From a virus: a stretch of DNA of 27,333 bases. The stretch covers positions 1 to 27,333 of the IMG/VR virus record IMGVR_UViG_3300042260_000700; one strand, given 5' to 3'. How positions within the stretch are numbered: the stretch's first letter is position 1; every line of letters starts with the position of its first letter. Positions 1 to 6,207 of the stretch are shown in pieces. A program made the translations under genes and the position numbers. The notes beneath the pieces were generated by a model, which was not told the origin of the DNA, did not search any database, and saw nothing but the letters and a program-made list of their open reading frames with translations.

Positions 1-57
1 TGGTTATCCGCTGGGTCTCATAAGCCTAGATCGCAGGTTCGAGTCCTGCTCCCGCAA
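1..57 (+). tRNA. tRNA-Met-type (CAT anticodon), 5' end outside window
   Basis: The 3' part of a tRNA is visible. Anticodon loop CTCATAA at 17-23 gives anticodon CAT at 19-21. The anticodon stem pairs 12-16 with 24-28, the variable loop is 4 nt, and the T arm is GCAGG / TTCGAGT / CCTGC at 33-49. The 3' acceptor strand TCCCGCA is 50-56 and the discriminator is A57. CCA is not encoded. The acceptor 5' strand and most of the D arm lie before base 1, so elongator Met, initiator Met and lysidine-type Ile2 cannot be told apart. Confidence 0.8.
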
Positions 58-98
58 CGGAGCCTTTTTGAAATTTGTCATATTTATATTAAAAGAAT

Positions 99-731
99 AT
101 GGCGAATTTCAATAAAGCAAAGAAATATCATTTCATATATAAAACTACCAATTTAATAAACGGTAAGTATTATATAGGAATGCATTCGACAAACAAGTTG
201 AATGATGGATATATTGGTAGTGGAAAAAAATTAAGAAATTCAATTAATAAGTATGGTATTGAAAATTTTACTTGTGAAATTTTAGAATTTTTACCTGACA
301 GAAACTCATTGTCTAACCGAGAAAAGGAATTAGTTAATGAAGATATCTTAAAGGATCCGCAATGTATGAATTTAATAATTGGCGGAAAGGGAGGGTTTAT
401 AAGCAATGAACAGCAACTTCGAAGATCTATAGCTGGTACAACGCGACATAAATATTTACTCGAAACATCTGACGAGTATAAAACCACATATCTTCGAAAC
501 TTTAAAGCCGGAATTGATAGACTTTATCAATCTGGTCATTATCATAAAAAACATACTATTGAGACTAAGGCTAAAATAAAGATTTCAATGAAAGGTAAAG
601 GAATTGGTAAAAAGAATTCTCAATTTGGAACATGTTGGATAACAAATAATGTTGAGAATAAAAAAATTAAAAAAATTGAGTTAAATAATTTTATCGAATT
701 AGGTTGGAGATTAGGAAGAATTTTTTTATAA
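99..731 (+). CDS. GIY-YIG homing endonuclease
   Basis: A 210-aa free-standing GIY-YIG nuclease inserted in the tRNA cluster. The N-terminus has the GIY-YIG core: FIYKTTN near residues 12-18, then GKYYIGMH, GYIGSG, and an acidic NREKELV segment expected to carry the metal-binding glutamate. The C-terminal half is lysine-rich (THETKAKI-like helix, GKGIGKKNS) and resembles NUMOD3-type DNA-binding repeats. Such enzymes cut alleles lacking the element and spread by repair. The gene is very AT-rich compared with the tRNAs around it, as expected of an invader. The start ATG follows an A-rich leader without a Shine-Dalgarno sequence. No group I intron core is evident around it. Confidence 0.85.
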   Translation: MANFNKAKKYHFIYKTTNLINGKYYIGMHSTNKLNDGYIGSGKKLRNSINKYGIENFTCEILEFLPDRNSLSNREKELVNEDILKDPQCMNLIIGGKGGFISNEQQLRRSIAGTTRHKYLLETSDEYKTTYLRNFKAGIDRLYQSGHYHKKHTIETKAKIKISMKGKGIGKKNSQFGTCWITNNVENKKIKKIELNNFIELGWRLGRIFL

Positions 732-765
732 TATAAAAAATAAAAAATTAAGAATTTTTAAAAAA

Positions 766-909
766 ATCGCTGATGTCCTCTTTAATTGTTCGACATCGAA
801 GGTGTGTAATGACGTCAGCACCGCAGGTTAAGCGATGTCCTGTAACGACCTGTACCCTTGAGAAACTCGTATTTAAAGATAAGCAGGTTGGCTTCGAAAT
901 AAAAGGGTA
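766..909 (+). other. structured RNA spacer upstream of the first oversized tRNA-like gene
   Basis: No gene is seen between 732 and 928. The sequence can form a closed three-way junction: ATCGCT 766-771 with AGCGAT 831-836, enclosing GATGTC 772-777 / GACATC 792-797 and GGTG 801-804 / CACC 819-822. A second closed element pairs TACCCTT 853-859 with AAGGGTA 903-909. These are hand-found pairings and no folding energy was computed. It may be a small RNA or a processing spacer of the tRNA precursor. Confidence 0.4.
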
Positions 910-928
910 AGAGAATAAGAAGCAATTT

Positions 929-1047
929 AGTCAGGTGGTGTAACGGAAACACGAGTGATGCTGCTGCCCGTAGGCAAAAACGGAGAAAGACCTTTGGCAA
1001 AGGTATGCTATAAACACTATATACAGGTTCGAATCCTGTCCTGACTA
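929..1047 (+). tRNA. oversized tRNA-like gene (119 nt) with insertion in the anticodon arm
   Basis: The acceptor stem is AGTCAGG 929-935 / CCTGACT 1040-1046 with discriminator A1047. The T arm is ACAGG-TTCGAAT-CCTGT, 1023-1039. The D arm is GTGT 938-941 / AACA-C 949-952 with GG in the loop. AGTG 954-957 pairs with CACT 1015-1018 as the anticodon stem, leaving a 4-nt variable loop (1019-1022). Between the stem strands are 57 nt instead of 7. The insert has two hairpins (TGCC/GGCA 965-976 and ACCTT/AAGGT 990-1004) and is flanked by a direct repeat ATGCT (958-962, 1005-1009). Removing about 50 nt would give a normal-sized tRNA, for example loop ATGCTAA with anticodon GCT. The insert is far too short for a group I intron. 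A degenerate tRNA is the alternative. Confidence 0.55.
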
Positions 1048-1050
1048 CAG

Positions 1051-1118
1051 CTTATCTTCCATCCGAAAGGAATAAGTGGAGAAAAAGTTCCGAAGTCGTT
1101 ACGATAAATAGCGACTTC
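1051..1118 (+). other. two hairpins in the tRNA spacer
   Basis: CTTAT 1051-1055 pairs with ATAAG 1072-1076, with inner TCC/GGA. GAAGTCG 1092-1098 pairs with CGACTTC 1112-1118. They fill the gap between two tRNA genes and are probably transcribed with them. No terminator T-run follows. Confidence 0.4.
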
Positions 1119-1124
1119 AGCTTT

Positions 1125-1199
1125 GGTCCTTTAGCTCAGTTGGTCAGTAGCAACTCGCTCATAACGAGAAGGTCGCAGGTTCAAATCCTGCAGGGACCA
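1125..1199 (+). tRNA. tRNA with CAT anticodon, tRNA-Ile2-like
   Basis: A regular 75-nt cloverleaf. The acceptor is GGTCCTT 1125-1131 / AGGGACC 1192-1198, with discriminator A1199. The T arm is GCAGG-TTCAAAT-CCTGC, 1175-1191. The anticodon loop CTCATAA gives CAT. The D arm (TAGCTCAGTTGGTCAGTAGC) and the 3' half resemble bacterial Ile2 tRNAs whose C34 becomes lysidine and which read AUA. Elongator Met is the alternative. There is one A-A mismatch at the base of the anticodon stem. CCA is not encoded. Confidence 0.85.
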
Positions 1200-1202
1200 C
1201 AT

Positions 1203-1304
1203 AGTCAGGTAGGCAGATGGTCTGCACATTGAATTAGTGAAGTTTCTCATGATATTTGATAGCTAATTCAAGTCCTACAACAGGTTCGAATCCTGTCCTG
1301 ACTA
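1203..1304 (+). tRNA. oversized tRNA-like gene (102 nt)
   Basis: Acceptor and T arm are the same as in its 929-1047 relative: AGTCAGG 1203-1209 / CCTGACT 1297-1303, and ACAGG-TTCGAAT-CCTGT 1280-1296. The D arm differs (GCAG 1213-1216 / CTGC 1222-1225). The middle forms a 9-bp helix, TTGAATTAG 1229-1237 with CTAATTCAA 1263-1271, closing a 25-nt loop. A normal 7-nt loop such as TTAGTAA would require removal of about 26 nt. An alternative pairing TAGG 1210-1213 / CCTA 1274-1277 competes with the cloverleaf. It could be an interrupted tRNA, a tRNA mimic, or decayed. Confidence 0.5.
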
Positions 1305-1307
1305 CAC

Positions 1308-1421
1308 GTCTTGGTTCATCGCCGAGTAGTATGCCTAATACGATGAGAAGTGAGGTGATTCCTCATATAGGACTTCTGATAGGGAAAAGCTCTATCCGGT
1401 TTGACTAACCGCGGAGAAGAT
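1308..1421 (+). ncRNA. candidate multi-helix structured RNA between tRNA-like genes
   Basis: Four hairpins abut with no linker: CATCG/CGATG 1317-1345; AGAAGT/ACTTCT 1346-1377 with inner GAGG/CCTC; GATAG/CTATC 1378-1396; and CGGTT/AACCG 1397-1411. An outer helix GTCTT 1308-1312 / AAGAT 1417-1421 can close them into one domain. No ORF is present. The shape recalls a five-armed tRNA-like fold, but there is no recognisable T loop, so no family is assigned. Seen by eye only. Confidence 0.4.
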
Positions 1422-1461
1422 CAAAGAGATGCAAAGAACAACGTGCTCTTGTAGTCAATAT

Positions 1462-1633
1462 AGTCAGGTGGCGGAATTGGTAGACGCTGACAGCATTCAC
1501 GAATGTGAGTTAAAGAAATAGAGCTGTAAATGCAATGATTCATAAGAAGTGGAATACGTGATCATAGGGATAGCAGATAATCAAGAGCACTTAGAGGTAA
1601 CACTTCATACAGGTTCGAGTCCTGTCCTGACTA
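1462..1633 (+). tRNA. oversized tRNA-like gene (172 nt), tRNA-Leu-like 5' half
   Basis: Third member of the family with acceptor AGTCAGG 1462-1468 / CCTGACT 1626-1632 and T arm ACAGG-TTCGAGT-CCTGT 1609-1625. Its D arm, TGGCGGAATTGGTAGACGC (1469-1487), is the classic tRNA-Leu form. ACAGC 1490-1494 pairs with GCTGT 1523-1527 where the anticodon stem belongs, around a 28-nt loop that itself contains a CATT/AATG hairpin. A further 81 nt separate this from the T arm. A normal Leu tRNA is about 85 nt, so about 85 extra nt are present. The anticodon cannot be assigned safely. Confidence 0.5.
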
Positions 1634-1661
1634 CAAAAAGGCCATTATTTTTAATAAAAGA

Positions 1662-1694
1662 TTGGATATTAGTTTTATTATTCTTAATATATAG
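1662..1694 (+). promoter_or_regulatory. class II phage promoter
   Basis: TTGGATATT at 1662 and TAATATATAG starting 23 nt later at 1685, followed by an A-rich start region. It matches the family found before ten other units in the window and would transcribe the tRNA-like gene at 1783. Confidence 0.65.
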
Positions 1695-1782
1695 AAAATA
1701 AAAAGTTTTAAATTAAAATACATAACCGAAATGTATTTAACAAAAGCACTCAAACACAAAAAGAAATAAAAGAAATAAACCA

Positions 1783-1859
1783 GGCCTCGTATCGGCTCGC
1801 TCTCATAAAGCGTTGAAACCGTAGTTGGTTACACGAAGGTTCGAAACCTTCCGGGGCCA
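1783..1859 (+). tRNA. aberrant tRNA-like gene, CAT loop, no D arm
   Basis: The acceptor GGCCTCG 1783-1789 / CGGGGCC 1852-1858 and T arm GAAGG-TTCGAAA-CCTTC 1835-1851 are intact. An anticodon arm CGCT-CTCATAA-AGCG (1798-1812; anticodon CAT) lies only 8 nt after the acceptor strand, so there is no room for a D arm. In exchange, 21 nt stand between the anticodon and T arms, with a hairpin AACC/GGTT (1817-1830). That hairpin carries GTAGTTGGTTACAC, which looks like a D arm. Total length is normal (77 nt). It may be a D-armless or rearranged tRNA, or a decoy. Confidence 0.5.
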
Positions 1860-1860
1860 C

Positions 1861-1943
1861 ACCAAATATAAATGTGCGACAATAAACCAAGCACATTTAT
1901 TAACACAAAATTTGGTTTAGTAAATTAAATTAATTATATTAAA
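1861..1943 (+). promoter_or_regulatory. nested hairpin and class II promoter ahead of the 1960 gene
   Basis: ACCAAAT 1861-1867 pairs with ATTTGGT 1910-1916, and AAATGTGC 1870-1877 pairs with GCACATTT 1891-1898. No T-run follows. A class II promoter, TTGGTTTAG at 1912 and TATATTAAA at 1935 (23-nt spacing), overlaps the distal arm of the outer stem. Confidence 0.5.
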
Positions 1944-1959
1944 TAAAAAGTTAACCAAT

Positions 1960-2871
1960 ATGAAACACTCATTAGCATCAAAAGGATTGTCATTATCTCA
2001 AGCACAATCAATTTCAAATCTTTGCAATCAAAGAAGTCGAGACATTCAGGCTGAAATTTCAGTAATTAACAATGCTGAAAAGACACTTAAGTTTGAAGGG
2101 GCGGATTATATTAAGCAAGTTGCAAATCCAATGCCGACAAACATTGTTGAATTGTTACAAGAGAAGTCTCGTCTTCATGCAACTCAAGCATTCTTAATGG
2201 AGAACATCCGAGCTAAAGATGAGTTGTTGAAAAGCAAACAACGAGAGTCATTGCGATTTGAGAAAGAGTCTCCTTCATCTCCGGATTTTGAATATGCACA
2301 AGAATTAGAACATGTATCTGAGTCTTGGGGTTGGGATCAATTGACAACAGCTCAGTGGGAAGAATACTTAGAAGCTGAAGCTTATGCATCTCACATTGGT
2401 CAATTTATTCATAAAGGTGGTAAATTAGATGAGTTGCGTAAGGAATTGCCAACCATGGAATTGTTAGAGTGGGCAGAAATTGAAACTGGAAAGAAAACTC
2501 CAGTGCAAGTTGAGAAACATCACACGTTATCGGGGTTGTCAGCAATTCACGAAGAATTATCCATATTGCACCGAGGATATGAACAACGAGTTAACTATTT
2601 CAAGGCAATGGTTAAGAATGCAGTAACCGTTGAAAATGCTAGACGAGAGCGTGTAAATGCAGACGAAGCTGCTCGTGTTAATCAAATCAATGACGTATTG
2701 AAGTCTGATTATGACACACTTCGAAGAGAATGGATTGAAGTTAGAAAACAAGCAGAGTTTGATTTCAATGAAGCTAAGCAAAAAGAAATTGCAAGAATTG
2801 CAGCATTGAGAATTGAAGTTCCAGCTCGATTCCAACCAGTAGTTAATGAGTTCCTTAAAGGATTAGAATAA
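1960..2871 (+). CDS. helical/coiled-coil protein of unknown function
   Basis: A 303-aa protein not assigned to a family. It is mostly charged helix, with long coiled-coil stretches at about residues 20-110 and 205-285. There is no signal peptide, membrane segment or catalytic motif. A tryptophan-rich patch (ESWGWDQLTTAQWEEYLEAE, about 122-141) may be a small folded domain. It has its own class II promoter upstream and a terminator right after the stop, so it is a single-gene unit between the RNA genes and the next operon. Length and composition would suit a structural or DNA-associated scaffold protein, but this is a guess. Confidence 0.85.
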   Translation: MKHSLASKGLSLSQAQSISNLCNQRSRDIQAEISVINNAEKTLKFEGADYIKQVANPMPTNIVELLQEKSRLHATQAFLMENIRAKDELLKSKQRESLRFEKESPSSPDFEYAQELEHVSESWGWDQLTTAQWEEYLEAEAYASHIGQFIHKGGKLDELRKELPTMELLEWAEIETGKKTPVQVEKHHTLSGLSAIHEELSILHRGYEQRVNYFKAMVKNAVTVENARRERVNADEAARVNQINDVLKSDYDTLRREWIEVRKQAEFDFNEAKQKEIARIAALRIEVPARFQPVVNEFLKGLE

Positions 2872-2878
2872 TTGGGTT

Positions 2879-2920
2879 AGCATACGGGATAAGCACAAGC
2901 CGTGTCTCGTATGCTTTTAT
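2879..2920 (+). terminator. rho-independent-like terminator
   Basis: AGCATACG 2879-2886 pairs with CGTATGCT 2908-2915 around a 21-nt loop and is followed by TTTTAT. It ends the 1960-2871 transcript. The loop is long for an intrinsic terminator. Confidence 0.6.
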
Positions 2921-2921
2921 G

Positions 2922-3247
2922 TTGGATGATGAAGTTTTTATGATATATAAAAGATACATATAAACTACATTTAAGAAACCTTCTCCGGTCGGTTTCATGA
3001 CTCTGCGCTAATGCGCTCACATCCGCTTCCTTTACAAACTCTCAAAACTGAGATAGAACTCATTAGATAGACAGGTTAAGTACCTAGCGGCGTACAATTG
3101 GCTATCGAACGAGACTTAGTTTTTGATTTTGTCTTTGCAGTAAGGGAAGGTCTTTGATTTGGCATTTGATTTAGATTTAGTCTATATGCTTTATCATCCC
3201 GCAACTCGATATTATTATGCCCTAGCAGAAATGTTAGGGCTTTTTAT
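2922..3247 (+). ncRNA. candidate phage ncRNA unit with promoter and terminator
   Basis: No convincing ORF lies in 2872-3281. A class II-like promoter (TTGGATGAT at 2922, TATATAAAAG at 2944, spacing 22) would start RNA near 2956. A good terminator closes the unit: GCCCTA 3219-3224 / TAGGGC 3235-3240 plus T7. The predicted RNA is about 285 nt. It contains small hairpins (AACC/GGTT near 2978, CTCA/TGAG near 3045) and a U-rich 3' half with repeated TTTGATTT near 3120-3175. Sequence alone does not say whether it acts as RNA. Confidence 0.45.
3219..3247 (+). terminator. intrinsic terminator
   Basis: A 6-bp stem GCCCTA / TAGGGC with a 10-nt loop, followed by seven T. It lies directly before the class II promoter of the next gene. 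Confidence 0.75.
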
Positions 3248-3280
3248 TTGGATATATAAACATTATTCTATATAATATAG
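3248..3280 (+). promoter_or_regulatory. class II phage promoter
   Basis: TTGGATATA at 3248 and TATAATATAG at 3271, spacing 23. The start codon of the phosphoesterase follows at 3282, so the mRNA would be nearly leaderless or start slightly inside the box region. Confidence 0.7.
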
Positions 3281-3281
3281 T

Positions 3282-4022
3282 ATGAAGATTACATTGATAA
3301 GCGATACGCATACAAAGCATCGTAATATTGGTACTACGAAAAGTTATCGCAAAAATAATCAGCCGTTGGATTTGCCGGGTGGCGACATATTGATTCATGC
3401 TGGTGACTTTATGAGCTCAGGATATAATCCAATGGAAGCGATGGAGTTCTTTAAGTGGTTTGATGAAATAGACAATTACGATTTCAAAGTTTTTATTGCG
3501 GGTAATCACGATCGTTGGATGCAAGATGAGCCTGAGGAAGCTCGTGGCATATTGACAGGATATAAAACAATTGAATATCTACAAGATGATTGGATGACAG
3601 TTGGAGATAGTGATCTGCATGATCCAAATGTAAATACTGCTAAAATCTATGGTAGTCCTTGGCAACCTGAGTTCTATAATTGGGCTTTCAACTTACCTCG
3701 CAACGGAGAAGAAATGAAAGCCCGTTGGGATGCTATTCCGACTAATACAGACATACTAGTTACGCACGGCCCTCCATATGGATATTTAGATATACCAGGC
3801 GGACAAAGTATACGAGTTGGATGTGAAATGTTACGTCATCGTGTAGATGAGATACGTCCAAAGATTCATGTATTTGGTCATGTGCATGGAAGCTATGGTC
3901 ATTACTACAACGGTCATACGCATTTCTTTAATGCATCAGTATTGAATGAAAGATATAGCTACGCAAACTTACCATTCACATTCGAATGGAACCCAATAAC
4001 AAATGAAATAAATTGGTTATGA
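3282..4022 (+). CDS. calcineurin-like metallophosphoesterase (MPPED/UPF0046-like)
   Basis: A 246-aa phosphoesterase with the full set of metal-binding motifs: D8xH10 in LISDTHTKH, GGDILIHAGD (about 33-42), AGNHD (73-77), a THGPP motif near residue 163, and FGHVHGSYG near residue 198. GDILIHAGD with THGPP and FGHxH is typical of the MPPED1/2 group, which hydrolyses phosphomonoesters or phosphodiesters using Mn or Fe. The phage substrate is unknown; cyclic nucleotides or nucleic-acid ends are possible. The gene has its own class II promoter and overlaps the next gene by ATGA. Confidence 0.9.
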   Translation: MKITLISDTHTKHRNIGTTKSYRKNNQPLDLPGGDILIHAGDFMSSGYNPMEAMEFFKWFDEIDNYDFKVFIAGNHDRWMQDEPEEARGILTGYKTIEYLQDDWMTVGDSDLHDPNVNTAKIYGSPWQPEFYNWAFNLPRNGEEMKARWDAIPTNTDILVTHGPPYGYLDIPGGQSIRVGCEMLRHRVDEIRPKIHVFGHVHGSYGHYYNGHTHFFNASVLNERYSYANLPFTFEWNPITNEINWL

Positions 4023-4396
4023 GTAAATTAGGAAATAGAGAAATACCAATGACGCTAACCGAAGAGAATGTTCTTAAGATTGCTGTCGAACAAGGAGTAG
4101 TTGAAAACGAATTCAATTGGAAATTAGTTAGGGAACATGATGGTTTAACTAATCAATCTAAAGAAGTAATGTGGATTGAATGGGATGAATTGAGTGGACG
4201 TTTTAAAGCACAACATGATGAGCCTGCGTTAGGTCGATCATTGATGATGTCGCCATTCAATCATTTCTTTACTTGGCAGACAACAGTAGTAACTGAGATT
4301 ACGGAACAACAAGAAGATTTAGTCGTATTCAAAACACAAAATAGTAATTATACTTTGCGTAAACTATACGCGGCCGCAACTGGTAATCCAGTATAA
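4019..4396 (+). CDS. conserved-looking phage protein, unknown function
   Basis: About 125 aa. I choose ATG 4019, which overlaps the phosphoesterase stop as ATGA, over ATG 4013 two codons earlier, because ATGA coupling recurs here. There is no membrane segment or known motif. The middle is tryptophan-rich (VMWIEWDELSG; HFFTWQTT) and the end looks like a small beta-rich domain. It is translationally coupled to the phosphoesterase, which hints at a shared role, but nothing in the sequence proves this. Confidence 0.8.
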   Translation: MSKLGNREIPMTLTEENVLKIAVEQGVVENEFNWKLVREHDGLTNQSKEVMWIEWDELSGRFKAQHDEPALGRSLMMSPFNHFFTWQTTVVTEITEQQEDLVVFKTQNSNYTLRKLYAAATGNPV

Positions 4397-4401
4397 TATC
4401 C

Positions 4402-4793
4402 CCAACACGGGAGGAGTTCTTTGACATAGGAGGAAACTTATGGAAGCAATGTATTTTGCTGTAGGAGTACTAACAATGGTTTTGTTGGCAACAGTCAGCT
4501 TGACTATATATAGTACTGTTATGGTATTGAAATTGAAAAAAAGAATAGAAGAAGTGTTACGTTATACGCATGACGAAACAAATAATATATATCAAAATGT
4601 CAATAGAGTAGAAGATCGAGTGACGCGAGAATTACATGAGATTAATGATCATTACCATAGAAATCTCGATGAACTTCGATCATATACAGATCGTCGATTT
4701 GATAAATTAATTGACACATACCTTTCGGTTAAAGAAACCGAAAAGGAATCAAAGAAATTAATTAAAGGATAGCAAAGTTTTCTCCCGTGTTGG
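4402..4793. repeat. 12-bp perfect inverted repeat flanking the 4440 gene
   Basis: CCAACACGGGAG at 4402-4413 is the exact reverse complement of CTCCCGTGTTGG at 4782-4793. The pair brackets one small gene. In the mRNA it could form a long-range 12-bp stem that presents the gene as a loop. It could also be the scar of a mobile cassette. No short target duplication is obvious. Confidence 0.7.
4440..4772 (+). CDS. membrane-anchored coiled-coil protein
   Basis: 110 aa. One N-terminal transmembrane helix (about residues 4-28) is followed by a long charged coiled coil (about 30-100), predicted to lie in the cytoplasm or periplasm as a rod. The start is supported by an unusually clear Shine-Dalgarno sequence, AGGAGG (4428-4433), 7 nt before the ATG; most genes here lack one. 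The whole gene sits inside a 12-bp inverted repeat. The layout resembles spanin-like or membrane-tether proteins but no family is assigned. Confidence 0.8.
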   Translation: MEAMYFAVGVLTMVLLATVSLTIYSTVMVLKLKKRIEEVLRYTHDETNNIYQNVNRVEDRVTRELHEINDHYHRNLDELRSYTDRRFDKLIDTYLSVKETEKESKKLIKG

Positions 4794-4826
4794 TTGGATA
4801 TTAGCTTTTTATTTCTTATAATATAG
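4794..4826 (+). promoter_or_regulatory. class II phage promoter
   Basis: TTGGATATT at 4794 and TATAATATAG at 4817, spacing 23. The first two bases overlap the end of the inverted repeat at 4793/4794. It drives the group that includes the muramidase. Confidence 0.75.
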
Positions 4827-4839
4827 AAAATAAAGAGTT

Positions 4840-5073
4840 ATGACATTCGTTAAGAAAACAAAATCAAGATTCAAATTATTGTTGCGACGATTTGGTATGT
4901 TATACAAACGTCCAGTAACAAAAACTCATAGAATACGCATTGCGCGAACAATTAATCCAGATGGTAGTATTACAAAACACGATCGTTTAACTGATAAACC
5001 AGTGTTCGAAGGTAATACATTTGAAACAGAGTTGCACATCTGGCAAGAAATCCACAAGGATGTTAAAAAGTAA
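4840..5073 (+). CDS. small basic protein, unknown
   Basis: 77 aa, strongly basic at the N-terminus (KKTKSRFKLLLRRFGMLYKR), then a beta-like segment containing NPDGSITKHDRLTDKP. No membrane helix. First gene after a class II promoter, with an A-rich leader. The basic N-terminus suggests nucleic-acid or membrane-surface binding; function unknown. Confidence 0.75.
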   Translation: MTFVKKTKSRFKLLLRRFGMLYKRPVTKTHRIRIARTINPDGSITKHDRLTDKPVFEGNTFETELHIWQEIHKDVKK

Positions 5074-5090
5074 TCACTTAAAACCATAAT

Positions 5091-5411
5091 ATGAAGTTAA
5101 CGCTAGAAACAGTAAAGGGTTATGTAAAGCCCGCATTGAATGTTGTTATCTTAGTAGCTGTGTCTACTGCAACATTTAAATTAGGAGCATTGCATCAAGC
5201 ATCGCGAGCTGAAAAAGCTAAGACAGTTGAAAACCCTTATGCTCACGCATTTACTCCAGACGAGTTGTCGATTGCAGTAAATGAAAGCAATGAGCTTTTA
5301 ATGATTGAACGATCTACGGGTAAGTACATTGTTTATAGTGACCAGATTGGCCAAACCATTTTCGAAATGTATGCTAATCGTATTCATCAGGAAGTAAATG
5401 CTAGTAAATAG
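5091..5411 (+). CDS. small single-span membrane protein beside the muramidase
   Basis: 106 aa with one hydrophobic segment at about residues 15-33 (NVVILVAVSTATFKLGAL) and a mostly polar remainder. It overlaps the muramidase start by 14 nt, which suggests translational coupling and a role in the same lysis or envelope step. Holin-like function is possible, but there is only one clear span and no family match by eye. Confidence 0.75.
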   Translation: MKLTLETVKGYVKPALNVVILVAVSTATFKLGALHQASRAEKAKTVENPYAHAFTPDELSIAVNESNELLMIERSTGKYIVYSDQIGQTIFEMYANRIHQEVNASK

Positions 5412-5916
5412 TATTAAAATCGGTATTGCGGTAGGAGCTTTAGCTGTTGCCGCAGTAACCGTTCCGGATGCTAAGGATCCTGTTAATACAGGTGAGGTTA
5501 GGCTACCGGATCGCATTAACAAATCATCACCACCAAGCCTGCAAATGTATAAACTGATCAAACAATATGCAGATACATTTGATATCCCATTGCGTTACGC
5601 ATTTGGAGTTGCTTATTGTGAAACACATTACACAGGTCCTTTCCAATGGAGATATAATCCAGCACAAACATCCCATTCAGGCGCCGAAGGACCAATGCAA
5701 ATCTTGTTATCCACAGCAAGATATATTAATCGAGACAATGTATCCAGAGAAACCTTACGTATTGACATCGAATATAACGTTCGTACGGGGCTCAAATACC
5801 TGCGTAGACTGCACAATATCTACGGTAGATGGGATTTGGTCTTTGGTTACTACAACACCGGCTATCCGCAGGTAAATGGCTATGCAAGAAATGTTTTAAA
5901 CTATAAAATGAAATAA
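5398..5916 (+). CDS. SLT-type muramidase (lytic transglycosylase/endolysin) with N-terminal anchor
   Basis: 172 aa. An N-terminal hydrophobic helix (about 6-22) serves as signal or signal-anchor. The goose-lysozyme/SLT fold motifs follow: catalytic glutamate E75 in AYCETHY, GPMQIL (98-103) and YYNTG (151-155) followed by a short C-terminal helix. The enzyme should cleave the MurNAc-GlcNAc bond in the periplasm. The length is compact compared with cellular SLT enzymes. The ATG at 5398 lies inside the preceding gene. The following genes include another membrane protein, so this looks like a lysis group. Confidence 0.85.
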   Translation: MLVNSIKIGIAVGALAVAAVTVPDAKDPVNTGEVRLPDRINKSSPPSLQMYKLIKQYADTFDIPLRYAFGVAYCETHYTGPFQWRYNPAQTSHSGAEGPMQILLSTARYINRDNVSRETLRIDIEYNVRTGLKYLRRLHNIYGRWDLVFGYYNTGYPQVNGYARNVLNYKMK

Positions 5917-5919
5917 ATT

Positions 5920-6207
5920 ATGAATCTATTAAATGATTTAACCCCAGAACAACAAGAACAGTACAATGAACTGTTACAATCACTTACAAAGAATATCGAT
6001 CCGCGCGATTACTTGCCACCTTCGGTGCGAGAGATTGCTAAAATGGATATGCAAACACTTAAATCGGAATATGATTTGGTAAAGGCAAAGGAGTCCGAAA
6101 GAAGCTCAGCCCAACGAAATTGGATAGTAGAGCGTTATGAGTATGAAGTAGCTAAAGCAGCCGCTTTGGCACAACAAGAGGAGGTAGAAGATGACGGAGC
6201 TGAGTAA
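5920..6207 (+). CDS. small helical acidic-tailed protein, unknown
   Basis: 95 aa, predicted mostly alpha-helical (LTPEQQEQYNELLQSLT near the start; KSEYDLVKAKESERSS in the middle) and ending in an acidic tail EEVEDDGAE. It starts 3 nt after the muramidase stop and overlaps the next gene by 17 nt. No known motif. Confidence 0.8.
   Translation: MNLLNDLTPEQQEQYNELLQSLTKNIDPRDYLPPSVREIAKMDMQTLKSEYDLVKAKESERSSAQRNWIVERYEYEVAKAAALAQQEEVEDDGAE

Noticed and set aside
929-1047. tmRNA
   Set aside because: There is no tmRNA-type 5' end or tag reading frame, and the RNA is much too short.
929-1633. Group I introns in the oversized tRNA-like genes
   Set aside because: Inserts of about 26-85 nt are far below the size of a group I core, and no P/Q/R/S core elements could be placed.
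5298-5561. Minus-strand ORF opposite the muramidase start
   Set aside because: Shadow of two well-supported plus-strand genes with conserved motifs.
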